64,000 nt of DNA from Streptomyces violaceusniger (GTDB lineage: Bacteria > Actinomycetota > Actinomycetes > Streptomycetales > Streptomycetaceae), in NCBI GenBank assembly GCA_005405945.1, contig BJHW01000002.1, positions 2,170,001-2,234,000 on the forward strand, written 5' to 3'. How positions within the stretch are numbered: the stretch's first letter is position 1; each line of letters starts with the position of its first letter. Shown here piece after piece: positions 40,535 to 49,403 of this stretch. Both the position numbers and the translations under genes were made by a program. The notes beneath the pieces were generated by a model, which had not been told where the DNA came from, did not search any database, and saw only the letters and a list, made by a program, of their open reading frames with translations.

Positions 40535-40741
40535 GGTGATCAACTCCTCTATCGATCCGAGTGCCCTGACCGCCCGGCCAAGCACCAACGTGGCGTCTCC
40601 CGCGTGGCGGCCACGAACGGCGGCGGCCGGGTCCGACATGCCCGGCGAACGCGGTGAGTTCGGTGGCGCCGCGGCCGAGCCGCTTCATCTCGTACACCGT
40701 GATGATGACCCGGCCGCCGGTCGGACCGTGGCCATCACTCC

Positions 40742-41659
40742 CTACGGGCGTACACGGATGACTGTCTTCCCGTTGCGTCGAGTGGTCGGGTTGAGGGCAC
40801 CAACGGCGTCATCGAGGCTCGCGACGTCATCGATGTTTGTCCGCAGCCGTCCGTCCCGCACTCGCTGCACAATCTCACCCAGTTCGGCACGATCGGCCTC
40901 GACAACGAAGTCGACCGCCAGGCCGTCAGCGGGCCGCGCCTCGACCGGGCCGACGACGGACACCAGTGTTCCTCCGGCCTTGATCAGAGCAGCGGACTGC
41001 CTCTGGATGTCGCCACCGATGACATCGAAGACCAGATCGACGTCGCCGACGTCTTTGAGCGTGTCGTTCTCGAGATCGACGAACTCATGCGCGCCGAAAT
41101 CGAGCGCCTTCTCACGGTCGGCGGCGCGTCCGGTGCCGATGACGTAGGCGCCGGCCTCGCGCGCGAGCTGGGTCACCATCGTCCCGACTGCCCCGGCCGC
41201 GCCATGGGCGAGGACGGTCTGGCCGACCTGAAGGCGGCCGTGCTGGAACAGTCCCTGCCAGGCGGTCAGCCCCGAGATCGGCAGGGATGCGCCTACCGCG
41301 AAGTCGACGTCGCCGGGCAGCGGCGCGAGATTGCGTGCTTCGATCGCCACGTACTCCGCCAGGGTGCCGTCGCGGTGCCAGTCGGCGAGGCCGAACACCC
41401 GCTGCCCGACCGACAGCCCCGTCGTGCCGTAGCCGAGGGCGGTGACCACTCCGGCCAGCTCGTGGCCGGGGATCGACGGTGTCTTGTCACGGCCAGCGCG
41501 ATCGGCCCAGGTCGACGGCCACTCCAGCTCCGTCGGGACGAAGCCCGATGCGTGGATCTGAACGATGACGTCGTTGATCGCCGCGGGCGGCTCAGGCCGC
41601 TCCGTCAGCGTCATCCCGGCCGTTCCCGCAGCCTGGTCGGTTACCACGATGGCCTTCAT
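40742..41659 (-). CDS. NADP-dependent quinone-type oxidoreductase (MDR superfamily)
   Basis: Intact 305-residue zinc-independent medium-chain reductase. The catalytic N-domain includes IHASGFVPTELEWPSTWADR, SIPGHELAGVVTALGYGTTG and VGQRVFGLADWHRDGTLAEY. The nucleotide domain has QTVLAHGAAGAVGTMVTQLA (Rossmann AxGxxG) and YVIGTGRAADREKALDFGAH. No structural zinc cysteines are present, as expected for quinone oxidoreductases. It reduces quinones or enones using NADPH in the cytoplasm. It is followed after about 80 bases by the remains of a nitroreductase on the same strand. Confidence 0.9.
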   Translation of the reverse strand: MKAIVVTDQAAGTAGMTLTERPEPPAAINDVIVQIHASGFVPTELEWPSTWADRAGRDKTPSIPGHELAGVVTALGYGTTGLSVGQRVFGLADWHRDGTLAEYVAIEARNLAPLPGDVDFAVGASLPISGLTAWQGLFQHGRLQVGQTVLAHGAAGAVGTMVTQLAREAGAYVIGTGRAADREKALDFGAHEFVDLENDTLKDVGDVDLVFDVIGGDIQRQSAALIKAGGTLVSVVGPVEARPADGLAVDFVVEADRAELGEIVQRVRDGRLRTNIDDVASLDDAVGALNPTTRRNGKTVIRVRP

Positions 41660-41713
41660 CGAGATTCTCCTCTTCCTCGTAGGCGTTGTCGGTTTTGGTT
41701 TCCAAGTGAGTGT

Positions 41714-42200
41714 TTAGACGACGGTGAACAGCTGGGCGGCGTCGAATCGCGAGATCGGGTTGCTGTACTGCTCAGCGGGGTCGGGGTAGCCGAGGGCGAG
41801 CAAGCAGCGTCGTGCTGTGTCCGGTCTCGCGGATCTTGAACGCCTTGTCGACGCTGATCGGGTCGAACCCCTCCAGCGGCGTGGCCTCGACGCCGAGCTC
41901 AGCGACCGCCATCAAGGTCAGGCCCACCGCCAGGTAGGTCTGCTTCTCCATCCAGTGGTTCAGGTCCTTATAGCCATAGTTGCGCAGATTGAGGAAGTCT
42001 CGGGTCATCGATTCCCACAACTCCTGCTTTGACGGATCAGGGAACCGGCCGTCGGCCTCTCCGTTCTGAACACCGCCTCGAGATGGCTGTCAGGCACATC
42101 TGCCCGGGTGGTGAGGATGATGGTGTGCGACGCGTTCAGGATCTTCTCGCCGTTGTCCTGGAATCGTTCGCCCAGCTTGGCCGCCAACCCCGTCCCCGGG
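41714..42200 (-). pseudogene. Nitroreductase-family remnant
   Basis: Pieces in three frames: LGERFQDNGEKILNASHTII, SHLEAVFRTE, then LWESMTRDFLNLRNYGYKDL, WMEKQTYLAVGLTLMAVAEL, GVEATPLEGFDPISVDKAF, and after a shift near 41800 GYPDPAEQYSNPISRFDAAQ. This is an NfsB/oxygen-insensitive nitroreductase. The start with the FMN-binding Arg-Ser-Arg segment is missing upstream of about 42190, so it is truncated as well as frameshifted. Confidence 0.55.
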
Positions 42201-42331
42201 CGCGGGCAGCCGTCGGCGTGGTCTCCGCCGCCTGTCTCCGCGGCAATAAACTGAGCAGCGTCGCACCCGGCGTGACCCGGCTGGAAAGGCGTGAAGCGGG
42301 CGCGTCATCGTGCGGAAGGAGCGAGATCCGC

Positions 42332-42955
42332 ATGAGTACACCACCGCTGCCCGGGGTGCTCGGTGACATCGCACCGGTCCTGGATCACTGGGGTTATTGG
42401 GCTGTGGGCGGCCTGATCTTCGTGGAGGACTTCGGCATCCCCTCGCCGGGGGAGACGATCCTGATCGCCGCGGCGGTGTATGCGGGGGCCGGGCAGCTCA
42501 ACATCGTCGCTGTCATCGCCATCGGCATCGTCGCCGCCGTCCTCGGCGACAACGTCGGCTACCTCATCGGGCGCACCGGTGGACACGCCCTGGTACTGCG
42601 CTATGGCAGGTACGTCTTCCTCTCACCCGAACGCTATGAGAGGGCCCAGACGTTTTTCACCCGTCATGGCGGGAAGGTCGTAACCGTCGCGCGCTTCTTC
42701 GAAGGTCTGCGTCAGGTCAATGGAATCATCGCTGGTACTACCGAGATGCCGTGGCCCCGCTTCCTCGCCTTCAACCTGCTCGGGGCAGCACTGTGGGTCG
42801 GGCTCTGGGCGGGCGTCGGTTACGCCGCCGGCAGCCACATCACCGCGATTTACACGGGGGTCACCCGCTATTCGACCTACCTGCTGATCGCCCTGGGCGT
42901 ACTGCTTGTCGCGCTTGTGGCCCGGGCCGTACTGCGCCGCCGCGCGGGTGATTGA
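42332..42955 (+). CDS. DedA/SNARE-associated family membrane protein
   Basis: Intact 207 residues from ATG 42332 with ribosome site GGAAGGAG. The DedA pattern is complete: GGLIFVEDFGIPSPGETILI (re-entrant loop with the conserved E-x-x-x-P-x-P-G-E), GIVAAVLGDNVGYLIGRTGG and the second half-site FFTRHGGKVVTVARFFEGLR followed by QVNGIIAGTTEMPWPRF. C-terminal helices end in RRRAGD. The family acts in the cytoplasmic membrane as lipid (undecaprenyl or phospholipid) flippases and supports envelope homeostasis. It is a single gene. Confidence 0.9.
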   Translation: MSTPPLPGVLGDIAPVLDHWGYWAVGGLIFVEDFGIPSPGETILIAAAVYAGAGQLNIVAVIAIGIVAAVLGDNVGYLIGRTGGHALVLRYGRYVFLSPERYERAQTFFTRHGGKVVTVARFFEGLRQVNGIIAGTTEMPWPRFLAFNLLGAALWVGLWAGVGYAAGSHITAIYTGVTRYSTYLLIALGVLLVALVARAVLRRRAGD

Positions 42956-43207
42956 GTGCCCTTTCCCATACCGAGCTCTCGGGATCCGGTGGCGGGACCG
43001 GCACACGGCCGTTCGCGTCCCATCCCGCTGGTCGCGGTCGCCGACGAGACGTCCCCGGCGAGGGAAGGTGAACCGTGCGGGCCGCCGGGGGGAACGCCTC
43101 TCACTCAAGCGGTCAACTTTTACAAGATGGAGTAATTCCCGGTCCGGCCGGAGCCGCCGCGAGCGTCACCCGGAGCCGCATCCCTGCATTCCGGGCCCAA
43201 GGTCGTG

Positions 43208-43379
43208 CATGTCCGTCCTGACCTGTCCCGAAGCTGAGCGGGAGGGCTGGCTCGGCGAGGCCGAGGGTCTCCAGGTCAGTCTGGCTGGCGCCGAGGAGAA
43301 GCTCCGTCAGCTCGATCGGGGCCACGGGCAGCATACGGCCGTGGACCTTGGCATCCCTACTACGCGTGATGATCGATGA
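43208..43379 (+). pseudogene. Recombinase-like C-terminal tail, copy 1
   Basis: A 57-residue piece reading EAEREGWLGEAEGLQVSLAG, then AEEKLRQLDRG. It is closely related to the fragment at 44347-44643 (GNGWLGEVEGLQVSFDAATT). I recall this block from the C-terminal tails of Streptomyces tyrosine recombinases, but this is not certain. The two copies are direct repeats around the phosphotransferase pseudogene. Confidence 0.4.
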
Positions 43380-43445
43380 ACCCACGAAGGTGGACTGCCG
43401 CACGGCCCTCAACCAAGGTCGAGAACAAGTTCAAACAAGCGCGCG

Positions 43446-44177
43446 TCAAACGCCCTTCAGAACACGATCAAGTGCCGCGCGGCCTGCAGGTTCCCAGTTC
43501 GGCTTGCCGGCGGGAAGGCCCTGATCTCCGTTCTGCCCCATGAGCATCAGGAAGAGGCTCTTCATCGCGGCCAGCCCGCGGGCGCGCCGGATCGCCGCAT
43601 CGTCCGCATGAGCGGACATGTCGAAGAGCCGTGAGGCCGTGCCCGCCGTCCCAGACGGCCCGGACGTCGGCGGCGATGTCGTCGGGGGCAACGGCCTGGA
43701 AGAAGTTCTCGAAGTCGGCCGTGCAGTTCCTGGGATGGGCACCGCGGTCCGTCGTGATCGGCGCCTCGGCAGGCGCCTCCACATGGAGCGCCCGGAGGAA
43801 GCCCGCCAGCGTGTCGGACGCGTGGGCGCCGCGGCTGATCGAGCCGTGGTCCAGTGGCTCGCCGGGAACCATCGTCATCACGGTCCAGTGCTTGGGGAAG
43901 CGCTCGGACGGTTCGCCGAACCGCACCGGAGTCGGAACCGGGAGCGGCAGGCGCGGAGCCAGCACGGGTAGCCACCGCCGCTCCTTGAGCTGGAGCTCAG
44001 GGGTGGGGTCCATGCGCTGCATGCGCACGGCCAGCTCATCCCCTCCCCGAGGCGCCACATCTGGTTGCCCCAGCCGCCCACCACCTCGCGGATGGCCGGC
44101 CCTGCAAGGTCTGGATGTTGCTCCTGCAGCAGGTCGCGGACCAGATCTGCGGTGATCTCGATCTCGGTGTCAGTCAT
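43446..44177 (-). pseudogene. Aminoglycoside phosphotransferase-like protein lacking the catalytic loop
   Basis: It starts at ATG 44177: EITADLVRDLLQEQHPDLAG and EVVGGWGNQMWRLGEG. It continues after a one-base fix in a G-run near 44040 as DELAVRMQRMDPTPELQLKE, HWTVMTMVPGEPLDHGSISR and TLAGFLRALHVEAPAEAPIT. After ADVRAVWDGG the kinase should show HGDLHPxN and DFG-like metal sites. Neither is present, and the sequence jumps to the C-terminal helix RRARGLAAMKSLFLMLMGQN and a stop at 43446. An internal deletion has removed the active site, so no phosphotransfer is expected. Confidence 0.65.
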
Positions 44178-44346
44178 GCGAAGTCACAGTACTGAGGCGG
44201 CAGGCGGAGCGGCTCTCGCTCTCCGGAACATCTCGCTGTGATTCCTCTGGCATCACCGATTCGGTTTCAGAGCTGCAGGTCAGAGGCTTTGGCACGGACC
44301 GGCCCCAAAGTTCACAGAAGCCTGCATCCGTTGTCCTGTCCTCCAG

Positions 44347-44643
44347 ATGGATCCTCGTCAGCGGCCCCGCCTCCTGGAGATCATCCAAAATCTCCGCGAG
44401 CGCATCACCGAGGCCCGCGGAAACGGCTGGCTCGGCGAGGTCGAAGGACTCCAGGTCAGCTTCGACGCCGCGACGACCAAGCTCAACAGCCTCAAACGGG
44501 CCCCGACCGATGGCCGGCCCCAGTTGGTCGACCTCGGCACGCCGGTCTTCACCGACGACACACCACCGCCTCACCGAGGCGGGCGCGTCGTCAGGGCTGA
44601 CAGGGGCGGTGTGGAGGACGGCGAAGACGGGCCATTGGGGTGA
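44347..44643 (+). pseudogene. Recombinase-like C-terminal tail, copy 2
   Basis: 98 residues: RQRPRLLEIIQNLRERITEA, GWLGEVEGLQVSFDAATTKL and GRPQLVDLGTPVFTDD, then non-homologous sequence to the stop. It is related to 43208-43379. It has no catalytic Arg/Tyr part, so it is only the tail of the putative integrase. Confidence 0.4.
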
Positions 44644-44744
44644 GCCGAAAAGGGGCCATGAGGGCAAGGGGGTGCGCAGCGCTGGTCTGCGGCACCAGTG
44701 AAGCGCCGCGCTGAGCTCACCGCCCACAGCGACGACACGTCCGC

Positions 44745-45926
44745 TCACCGGGTGCTGGGGCCCTCGGCGCACAGTGCGTGGTCGATCAGGGCGCTGGCCG
44801 CGTTCTCCTGCTCCAGTATGTGCTTCGGGGTGTCGCCGCGTGCCTCGGACATGGAGACAACGGCGCTTCGCCTGCCGTTGTCGGTGACGCCGTTGAGGGT
44901 GATGTAGCCGCCGTCCCCGCCCTCGTGACTCCAGTAGGTTCCTCCGCAGCTCAGGGGGCGTTCGACCAGGCCGAGCCCGTATCGACCCTCGGGCCACAGC
45001 TGTTGGACCTCCGCGCTCACGGGGACGGTCTGCTTCATCTTGGCCAGTTCCCGTGCCGGTAGTAGGCGGCCGTCGAGCAGCGCGCGGAAGAAGCGGTTCT
45101 CATCCCGAGTGGTCGTGACCCACGAAAGGTTCTCGTAGTCCACCGGTATCTGGTCGGTGACATCCACCTGCGAACCGGGGCCGAAGAGCTGGTAAGCCTG
45201 GGCGTGGGGTCGGGGCAAGGTGGTCAAGGTGCCCATCCACCGGGTCTGGTCGAGGCCCAGCGGGCGCAGGATGCGGTTTTCGATCTCTTGGTGGGCGGGG
45301 TGACCGGTGGCCTTCTGGATGATCATGCCGAGCAGGACGTAGCCGGTGTTGGAGTACGCCCAGCCCTTGCCGGGCAGGAAGTCCGGCTCGTGGGCCATGG
45401 CGAGGTCGACCAGCTGCTTGGGTTCGTAGATGTTGTGGCGCTGCTGGTAGTACTCCTCCGGTGTGGTGTATCCGGGCAGGGCGTCGTAGATACCGCTGGT
45501 GTGCTGGAGCAACTGGCGGATGGTGATCTGGCTGCCATTGTTCCCGTTACCCCGCACCACCCCGGGCAGCCAGCGATCGACCGTGTCGTACAGGGACAGC
45601 CTGCCCTCGGCCTCCAGTTGGAGGACCACCGTGGCGACCAGCGTCTTGGACGTGCTGGCCATGCGGAAGTAGCCGCCGGAAGAGACCGGGCGGCCGGTGT
45701 TCAGGTCGGCGGTACCGCTGGTGGCGACCGACTGCCGACCGTCAGGCGCGATCACGCGGGCCTGCACACCGCTGATACCGAGGGCGTGGATCGCCTCGGT
45801 GTCGCGGCGTAACTGCTCCACGGGGGAGGGACCGGCGGGCTGGGCGACGGCGGGGATCACCTCGGCGGTGAGCAGCGTAGCGACACCGAGTGCCATGGCC
45901 AGGTGCTTTCGCAGAGTCGAAGTCAT
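44745..45926 (-). CDS. Secreted serine hydrolase (beta-lactamase/D-Ala-D-Ala carboxypeptidase family)
   Basis: Intact 393 residues. A signal peptide (KHLAMALGVATLLTAEVIPA, then VAQPAG) directs export. The class C-type catalytic motifs are complete: SxxK in FRMASTSKTLVATVVLQL, YxN in GWAYSNTGYVLLGMII, and the third motif in TYWSHEGGDGGYITL (HxG replacing KTG). LLQHTSGIYDALPGY is also typical. Enzymes of this family hydrolyse D-Ala-D-Ala peptides or esters outside the cell. No neighbours suggest an operon. Confidence 0.92.
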   Translation of the reverse strand: MTSTLRKHLAMALGVATLLTAEVIPAVAQPAGPSPVEQLRRDTEAIHALGISGVQARVIAPDGRQSVATSGTADLNTGRPVSSGGYFRMASTSKTLVATVVLQLEAEGRLSLYDTVDRWLPGVVRGNGNNGSQITIRQLLQHTSGIYDALPGYTTPEEYYQQRHNIYEPKQLVDLAMAHEPDFLPGKGWAYSNTGYVLLGMIIQKATGHPAHQEIENRILRPLGLDQTRWMGTLTTLPRPHAQAYQLFGPGSQVDVTDQIPVDYENLSWVTTTRDENRFFRALLDGRLLPARELAKMKQTVPVSAEVQQLWPEGRYGLGLVERPLSCGGTYWSHEGGDGGYITLNGVTDNGRRSAVVSMSEARGDTPKHILEQENAASALIDHALCAEGPSTR

Positions 45927-46189
45927 GGCTGGACGCTAGTTTCGCCCCCAAGGCGGCGCGATCCGGCGCACCCCAAGATCGGAACGGGGGATACCCCCCA
46001 GCGCGGGCCGTTGCCAGTCTGGCGCCGACCTGCCGAGCGCGTGTGACGGTTTTCGGCTCCAACACCATCGAGCGGTCCCGCCGTCAGACGGGGCCGCTCT
46101 CTTGTCGAAGGAGCCTCTACCTTGATCGTTTCCTTAACCCGGGAAAGGGCGAGGCCCCTGCACGACCGTTCCAGCCGACCCCACAGGAC

Positions 46190-46330
46190 TCCGGCAGCGG
46201 TGGAGGACTGGGACTGCCGCCTACGACAAGACTGCGAATTGGCCCAGTGCGCATCGGACCGATCCTGGCCTGCCCGGCTCGACCGTTCACCGGGTCCTGG
46301 CCCGGCACGGCCTGAACCTGTACCGCTCGA
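46190..46330 (+). pseudogene. IS481-type transposase N-terminal remnant
   Basis: Two frames give RLRIGPVRIGPILACP, then after a one-base shift STVHRVLARHGLNLYRS. This matches the HTH linker of IS481 transposases (GPxRIxxxLGxPxSTVxRVLxRxGLNRL). Nothing else of the element is seen. Confidence 0.5.
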
Positions 46331-46542
46331 AAAGTCATCGTTGCATGTCATGCCGCATATCTGTACTCGTTGATGAGGCGGCCGAGGATCCGGGTGCGCA
46401 GGACTTTGCCGGTGCTGAGGCCATGCGCCACGGCGGGTTGTTCATGGTCTGGCCTGGCTACTCGGCCCTGGGATGGTGATGGCATCGGAACTGAATGCTG
46501 ACGGTCAGCGTCGTGGGGTGTATGACGCAGGGTGGGAGCACG
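46331..46542. other. No recognisable gene
   Basis: A minus-strand frame ending RILGRLINEYRYAA resembles transposase tails, but its upstream part has no family character. No other signal is seen. Confidence 0.3.
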
Positions 46543-46707
46543 ATGGGCGAGGAGCCGACGTGGGCAGAGCTGCTGCTTGTCTTCGCCGTTGCGGGGGTCA
46601 TTCCGATCGTCATCGGAGGGGCGGTGATCTTTTCCCTTGTCGGACTGACGATGTGGGTGACCGCACCGCTGCGGCGGCGCAGGCGGAACGCTTCTGACGG
46701 CGTCTAA
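46543..46707 (+). CDS. Small single-pass membrane protein
   Basis: 54 residues from ATG 46543 with a GGGAG ribosome site. The central helix is hydrophobic (LLLVFAVAGVIPIVIGGAVI then FSLVGLTMWV), with an acidic N-terminus (MGEEPTWAE) and a basic C-terminus (RRRRRNASDGV). This predicts an N-out/C-in or tail-type insertion with the basic side in the cytoplasm. No known family and no obvious operon partner. Confidence 0.45.
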   Translation: MGEEPTWAELLLVFAVAGVIPIVIGGAVIFSLVGLTMWVTAPLRRRRRNASDGV

Positions 46708-46805
46708 GTCGGGGCGGAAGGTTTCCTCAACCCGCGTGCCACTGGGTGTCGGCAACGGCTGAATCTGAGACCACTTCCACCGGGTGAATAGTGGCCCTCC
46801 TTGGC

Positions 46806-46828
46806 GGCCTGACTCGTTGAGTCAGGCC
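46806..46828 (+). terminator. Perfect hairpin directly before the istA ribosome site
   Basis: GGCCTGACTC-GTT-GAGTCAGGCC: a 10-base perfect stem with a three-base loop, immediately followed by GGGAGGA and the GTG start at 46839. It may block read-through from outside or hide the ribosome site. Confidence 0.5.
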
Positions 46829-46838
46829 GGGAGGATAG

Positions 46839-47262
46839 GTGATCAGCGGGGAGGACTGGGCGGAGATCCGCCGGTTGCACCGGGCCGAGCAGATGCCGAT
46901 CCGGGCGATCGCGCGGAAGCTGGGGATCTCTCGGACCACGGTGCGACGGGCAGTGGTCAGTAACCGGCCGCCGAAGTACGAGCGGGCGCCGAAGGGGTCG
47001 GTCGTGGACGGGGTCGAGCCGAAGATCCGCGAGCTGCTCGAAGTGTGGCCTGGTATGCCGGCGACCGTGGTGGCCGAGCGGATTGGCTGGCAGCGCGGGA
47101 TGACCGTACTGCGTGATCGGTTGCGTGAGCTCAGGCTCGACTACCTGCCGGCGGATCCGGCCTCCCGGACTGTCTATGCGCCTGGCGAGCTGGTGCAGTG
47201 CGATCTGTGGCTCCCGCCCGCGGAGATCCCGCTGGGGTTCGGGCAGACGGGTTCCACACGGA
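46839..47262 (+). pseudogene. IS21-family IstA transposase, 5' part only
   Basis: From GTG 46839: ISGEDWAEIRRLHRAEQMPI then the HTH AIARKLGISRTTVRRAVVSN, followed by EPKIRELLEVWPGMPATVVA and YAPGELVQCDLWLPPAEIPL (first catalytic Asp). IstA normally continues through GFGQTGRPPVLVMVSGYSR. Here, just after GFGQTG, the sequence switches to a flavin monooxygenase gene. About 140 of some 400 residues remain and istB is absent. Confidence 0.75.
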
Positions 47263-48295
47263 AGTGGCTCAAGCACTGGAGCGCGCCTGCTTCGACTACG
47301 TGATCATCGAGGACAAGCTCATGGTCCCGGAGAGCTACGGTGGCTCCTCGGAGAGGGCGTTGCGGCAGGGCATGGTCGTTCCCAAGCACGACCCGGTCCC
47401 GCTCGCCGTCGCGATGGGGCTGGCAACCTCTCACCTGGGCATCGTCGCGACCCTGTCGACCATGGCGTACCCGCCGTTCATGACCGCGCGGCTCGCCTCG
47501 ACGACGGACAGCATGCTCGGCGGCCGGTTCGGCTGGGACATCGTCACCAGCGCCGAGCAGCCTGGCAGCCCAGAATTTCGGCATGGAGAAGCTACCTCCG
47601 AGGGACGTCCGCTACGCGATGGCCGACGAGTACGTCGACGTCGTCCGGCAGCTGTTCGCCTCATGGGATGCGGACGCCGTCGTACTCGACCGTGAGAAGG
47701 GGATCTACGCCGACCACACCAAAGTCCGGCCGATCCACTTCAAGGGTGAGCACTTCAGCGTACGCGGCCCGCTGAACACCGTGCCCTCTCCACAGCTCCG
47801 GGCCGCGTTCGTGCAGGCCGGCGCCTCGCCCCGGGGCCGGAGATTCGCCGCCCGCAACGCGGACTCGGTGATCGCCATAGCCAACGGCCCCTCCGGCATA
47901 CATCCGCCCTCACGGAGATCGACTTCGCTCAGTTCGACCTCGACAAACCCCTGCCGTACCGGCTGGAAACCAACGGAGAACAGGGTTCGCTGGACCAACT
48001 GCAGCAGTGGGGCAGCGGCAAAACCCTGCGGGAGCTGGTCATCGACGGGGCTGGGGGACTGGTCTCCTCGGTGGAGCTGATCGGTACACCGGACCACGTG
48101 GCCGAGCGGATGGGCGAGGTGATGGAGGAGGTCGGCGGCGACGGCTTCATGCTTACGACACCGGTTCTGCGGATGAACCGCCGCTGGATCGCCGAGGTCA
48201 CCGACGGCCTGGTGCCCGCGCTGCAACGCCGCGGCCTGACCCGGTCGGCGTACACGCCCGGGAACACCCTCCGGCAGAACCTCGCGGAATTCTGA
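47255..48295 (+). pseudogene. LLM-class flavin-dependent monooxygenase (NtaA/SnaA/DszA type), damaged
   Basis: The first residues are replaced by IS21 sequence. The remainder reads RACFDYVIIEDKLMVPESYG, PLAVAMGLATSHLGIVATLS, TARLASTTDSMLGGRFGWDI, then after a one-base excess near 47565 MEKLPPRDVRYAMADEYVDV and RPIHFKGEHFSVRGPLN. Near 47905 it jumps from IAIANGPSG to ALTEIDFAQFDLDKPLPYRL, lacking about 60 residues found in relatives, and ends PGNTLRQNLAEF at 48295. The family oxidises chelators or sulfur compounds with FMNH2. Truncation plus deletion make this a pseudogene. Confidence 0.7.
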
Positions 48296-48309
48296 CACCG
48301 GCCGCGGCG

Positions 48310-48920
48310 ATGACGACCCCCACGAAGCCCCGGCTGGTTCTGGACGCGAGCGCTCAGGACCTGCTGTTCCGGCAGGCGCGCACCGCGGACCGTTTCACCA
48401 GCGAACCGGTCCCCGACGACACGATCCGGGCCGTGTACGACCTGGTCCGCGACGGCCCGACCGCTTTCAACCAGCAGCCTCTCAGGATTCTTCTGCTCCG
48501 CTCCCAGGAAAGCCGTACACGGCTGGCTGTTCATCTCTCGCGGAGCAATCGGGAGAAAACCCTGCGGGCACCGCTGACCGCTCTGCCGGCGGTGGACAAC
48601 GAATTTCACCGCAAACTTTCCAGAATGTTCCCCGCATTTCCCGGAGCTGCGGATCTCTACGCCGAAAAGCCCGCGCTACGGGAACGGTCCGCGTTGCTGA
48701 ACGACACCCTGCAGGCTGCCTATTTCATCATCGGCATACGGGCTGCGGGTCTTGCCGCCGGACCCATGAGCGGCTTCGATGAGGACGGCGTCAACCGGGA
48801 GTTCTTCCCGTCCGGCGACCTGTCGGCACTGCTCATGGTGAACATCGGCCGACCCGAGTGCTCCGGGGAGCGGCCGCGCGGACCCCGCTTGTCCACAGTG
48901 AGGTCTGTACGGCACTGTGA
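48310..48920 (+). CDS. Nitroreductase (RutE/malonic semialdehyde reductase-like)
   Basis: About 203 residues from ATG 48310. Features are LFRQARTADRFTSEPVPDDT, AVYDLVRDGPTAFNQQPLRI (FMN-binding N-Q), the dimer segment ALLNDTLQAAYFIIGIRAAG and GPMSGFDEDGVNREFFPSGD, followed by ALLMVNIGRP. One base missing from the C-run 48883-48886 hides the natural end LVHSEVCTAL at 48920. The family reduces malonic semialdehyde or similar aldehydes and quinones with NAD(P)H and FMN. It lies 14 bases after the monooxygenase and was probably its operon partner, as in Rut-like sets. Confidence 0.78.
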
Positions 48921-48948
48921 CGCCGCGTCGTCCGGCCGTCGGCCCAGG

Positions 48949-49314
48949 TCACGCGGGTGGGCGACGGCCGGACGGGCCCTCGGGACGCACTGTCTCGCGG
49001 TACCAGCGGCCCCACTTGTCCAACTCCTCCGTGATGGCGTCCAGGCTGTGCCCGACCTCGGTGAGCGCGTACTCCACCCGCGGCGGCACCTCGCGGTACA
49101 CGGTCCGCGTCACCAGGCTGTCGGCTTCCAGTTCCCGTAACTGGCGGGTCAGCATGCGCTGGGTGATGCCCGGCAGTGCGCGCCTGAGTTCACCGAATCG
49201 ATGGGTGCCCGTGGCCAGCTGCTTGAGAATGGCGAGCTTCCAGCGGCCCCCGAGCATCTCCATGGCGAACTCGATCGCGCAGTGTTCCGGGGCTTCTTCG
49301 ACGCTGGAACGCAC
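48949..49314 (-). CDS. HxlR-family transcriptional regulator
   Basis: Intact 121 residues from GTG 49314 with GGAGG upstream. Winged-helix signature: CAIEFAMEMLGGRWKLAILK, THRFGELRRALPGITQRMLT, RQLRELEADSLVTRTVYREV and PPRVEYALTEVGHSLDAI. The Cys in EHCAIEFA corresponds to the position used for redox or aldehyde sensing in several HxlR proteins. It is divergent from the MFS exporter at 49404 and probably controls it through the repeat-rich intergenic region. Confidence 0.92.
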   Translation of the reverse strand: MRSSVEEAPEHCAIEFAMEMLGGRWKLAILKQLATGTHRFGELRRALPGITQRMLTRQLRELEADSLVTRTVYREVPPRVEYALTEVGHSLDAITEELDKWGRWYRETVRPEGPSGRRPPA

Positions 49315-49403
49315 GACTGACCTCCATTGGTATACAGCGTGGTACTAGGGGATAGCAAAGACCGTACTTGTTGTTCGTATTGGTACATCCTGATACTGAG
49401 GAT
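49315..49403. promoter_or_regulatory. Divergent HxlR/MFS promoter with repeated GTAC/GTAT elements
   Basis: The 89-base gap is AT-richer than its flanks and holds TGGTATAC (49328), GTGGTACTA (49339), CCGTACTT (49362), CGTATTGGTACAT (49376) and TGATACTG (49391). HxlR proteins bind paired GTAC-type half-sites, so this is a likely operator array controlling both genes. Confidence 0.5.

Noticed and set aside
42029..42331. Upstream extension of the DedA gene
   Set aside because: The open frame overlaps the nitroreductase remnant, and a strong GGAAGGAG ribosome site places the DedA start at 42332.
46348..46755. Minus-strand open frame of 135 codons
   Set aside because: Low-complexity Arg/His/Pro-rich translation opposite the small membrane protein. 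Only the last 14 residues look transposase-like.
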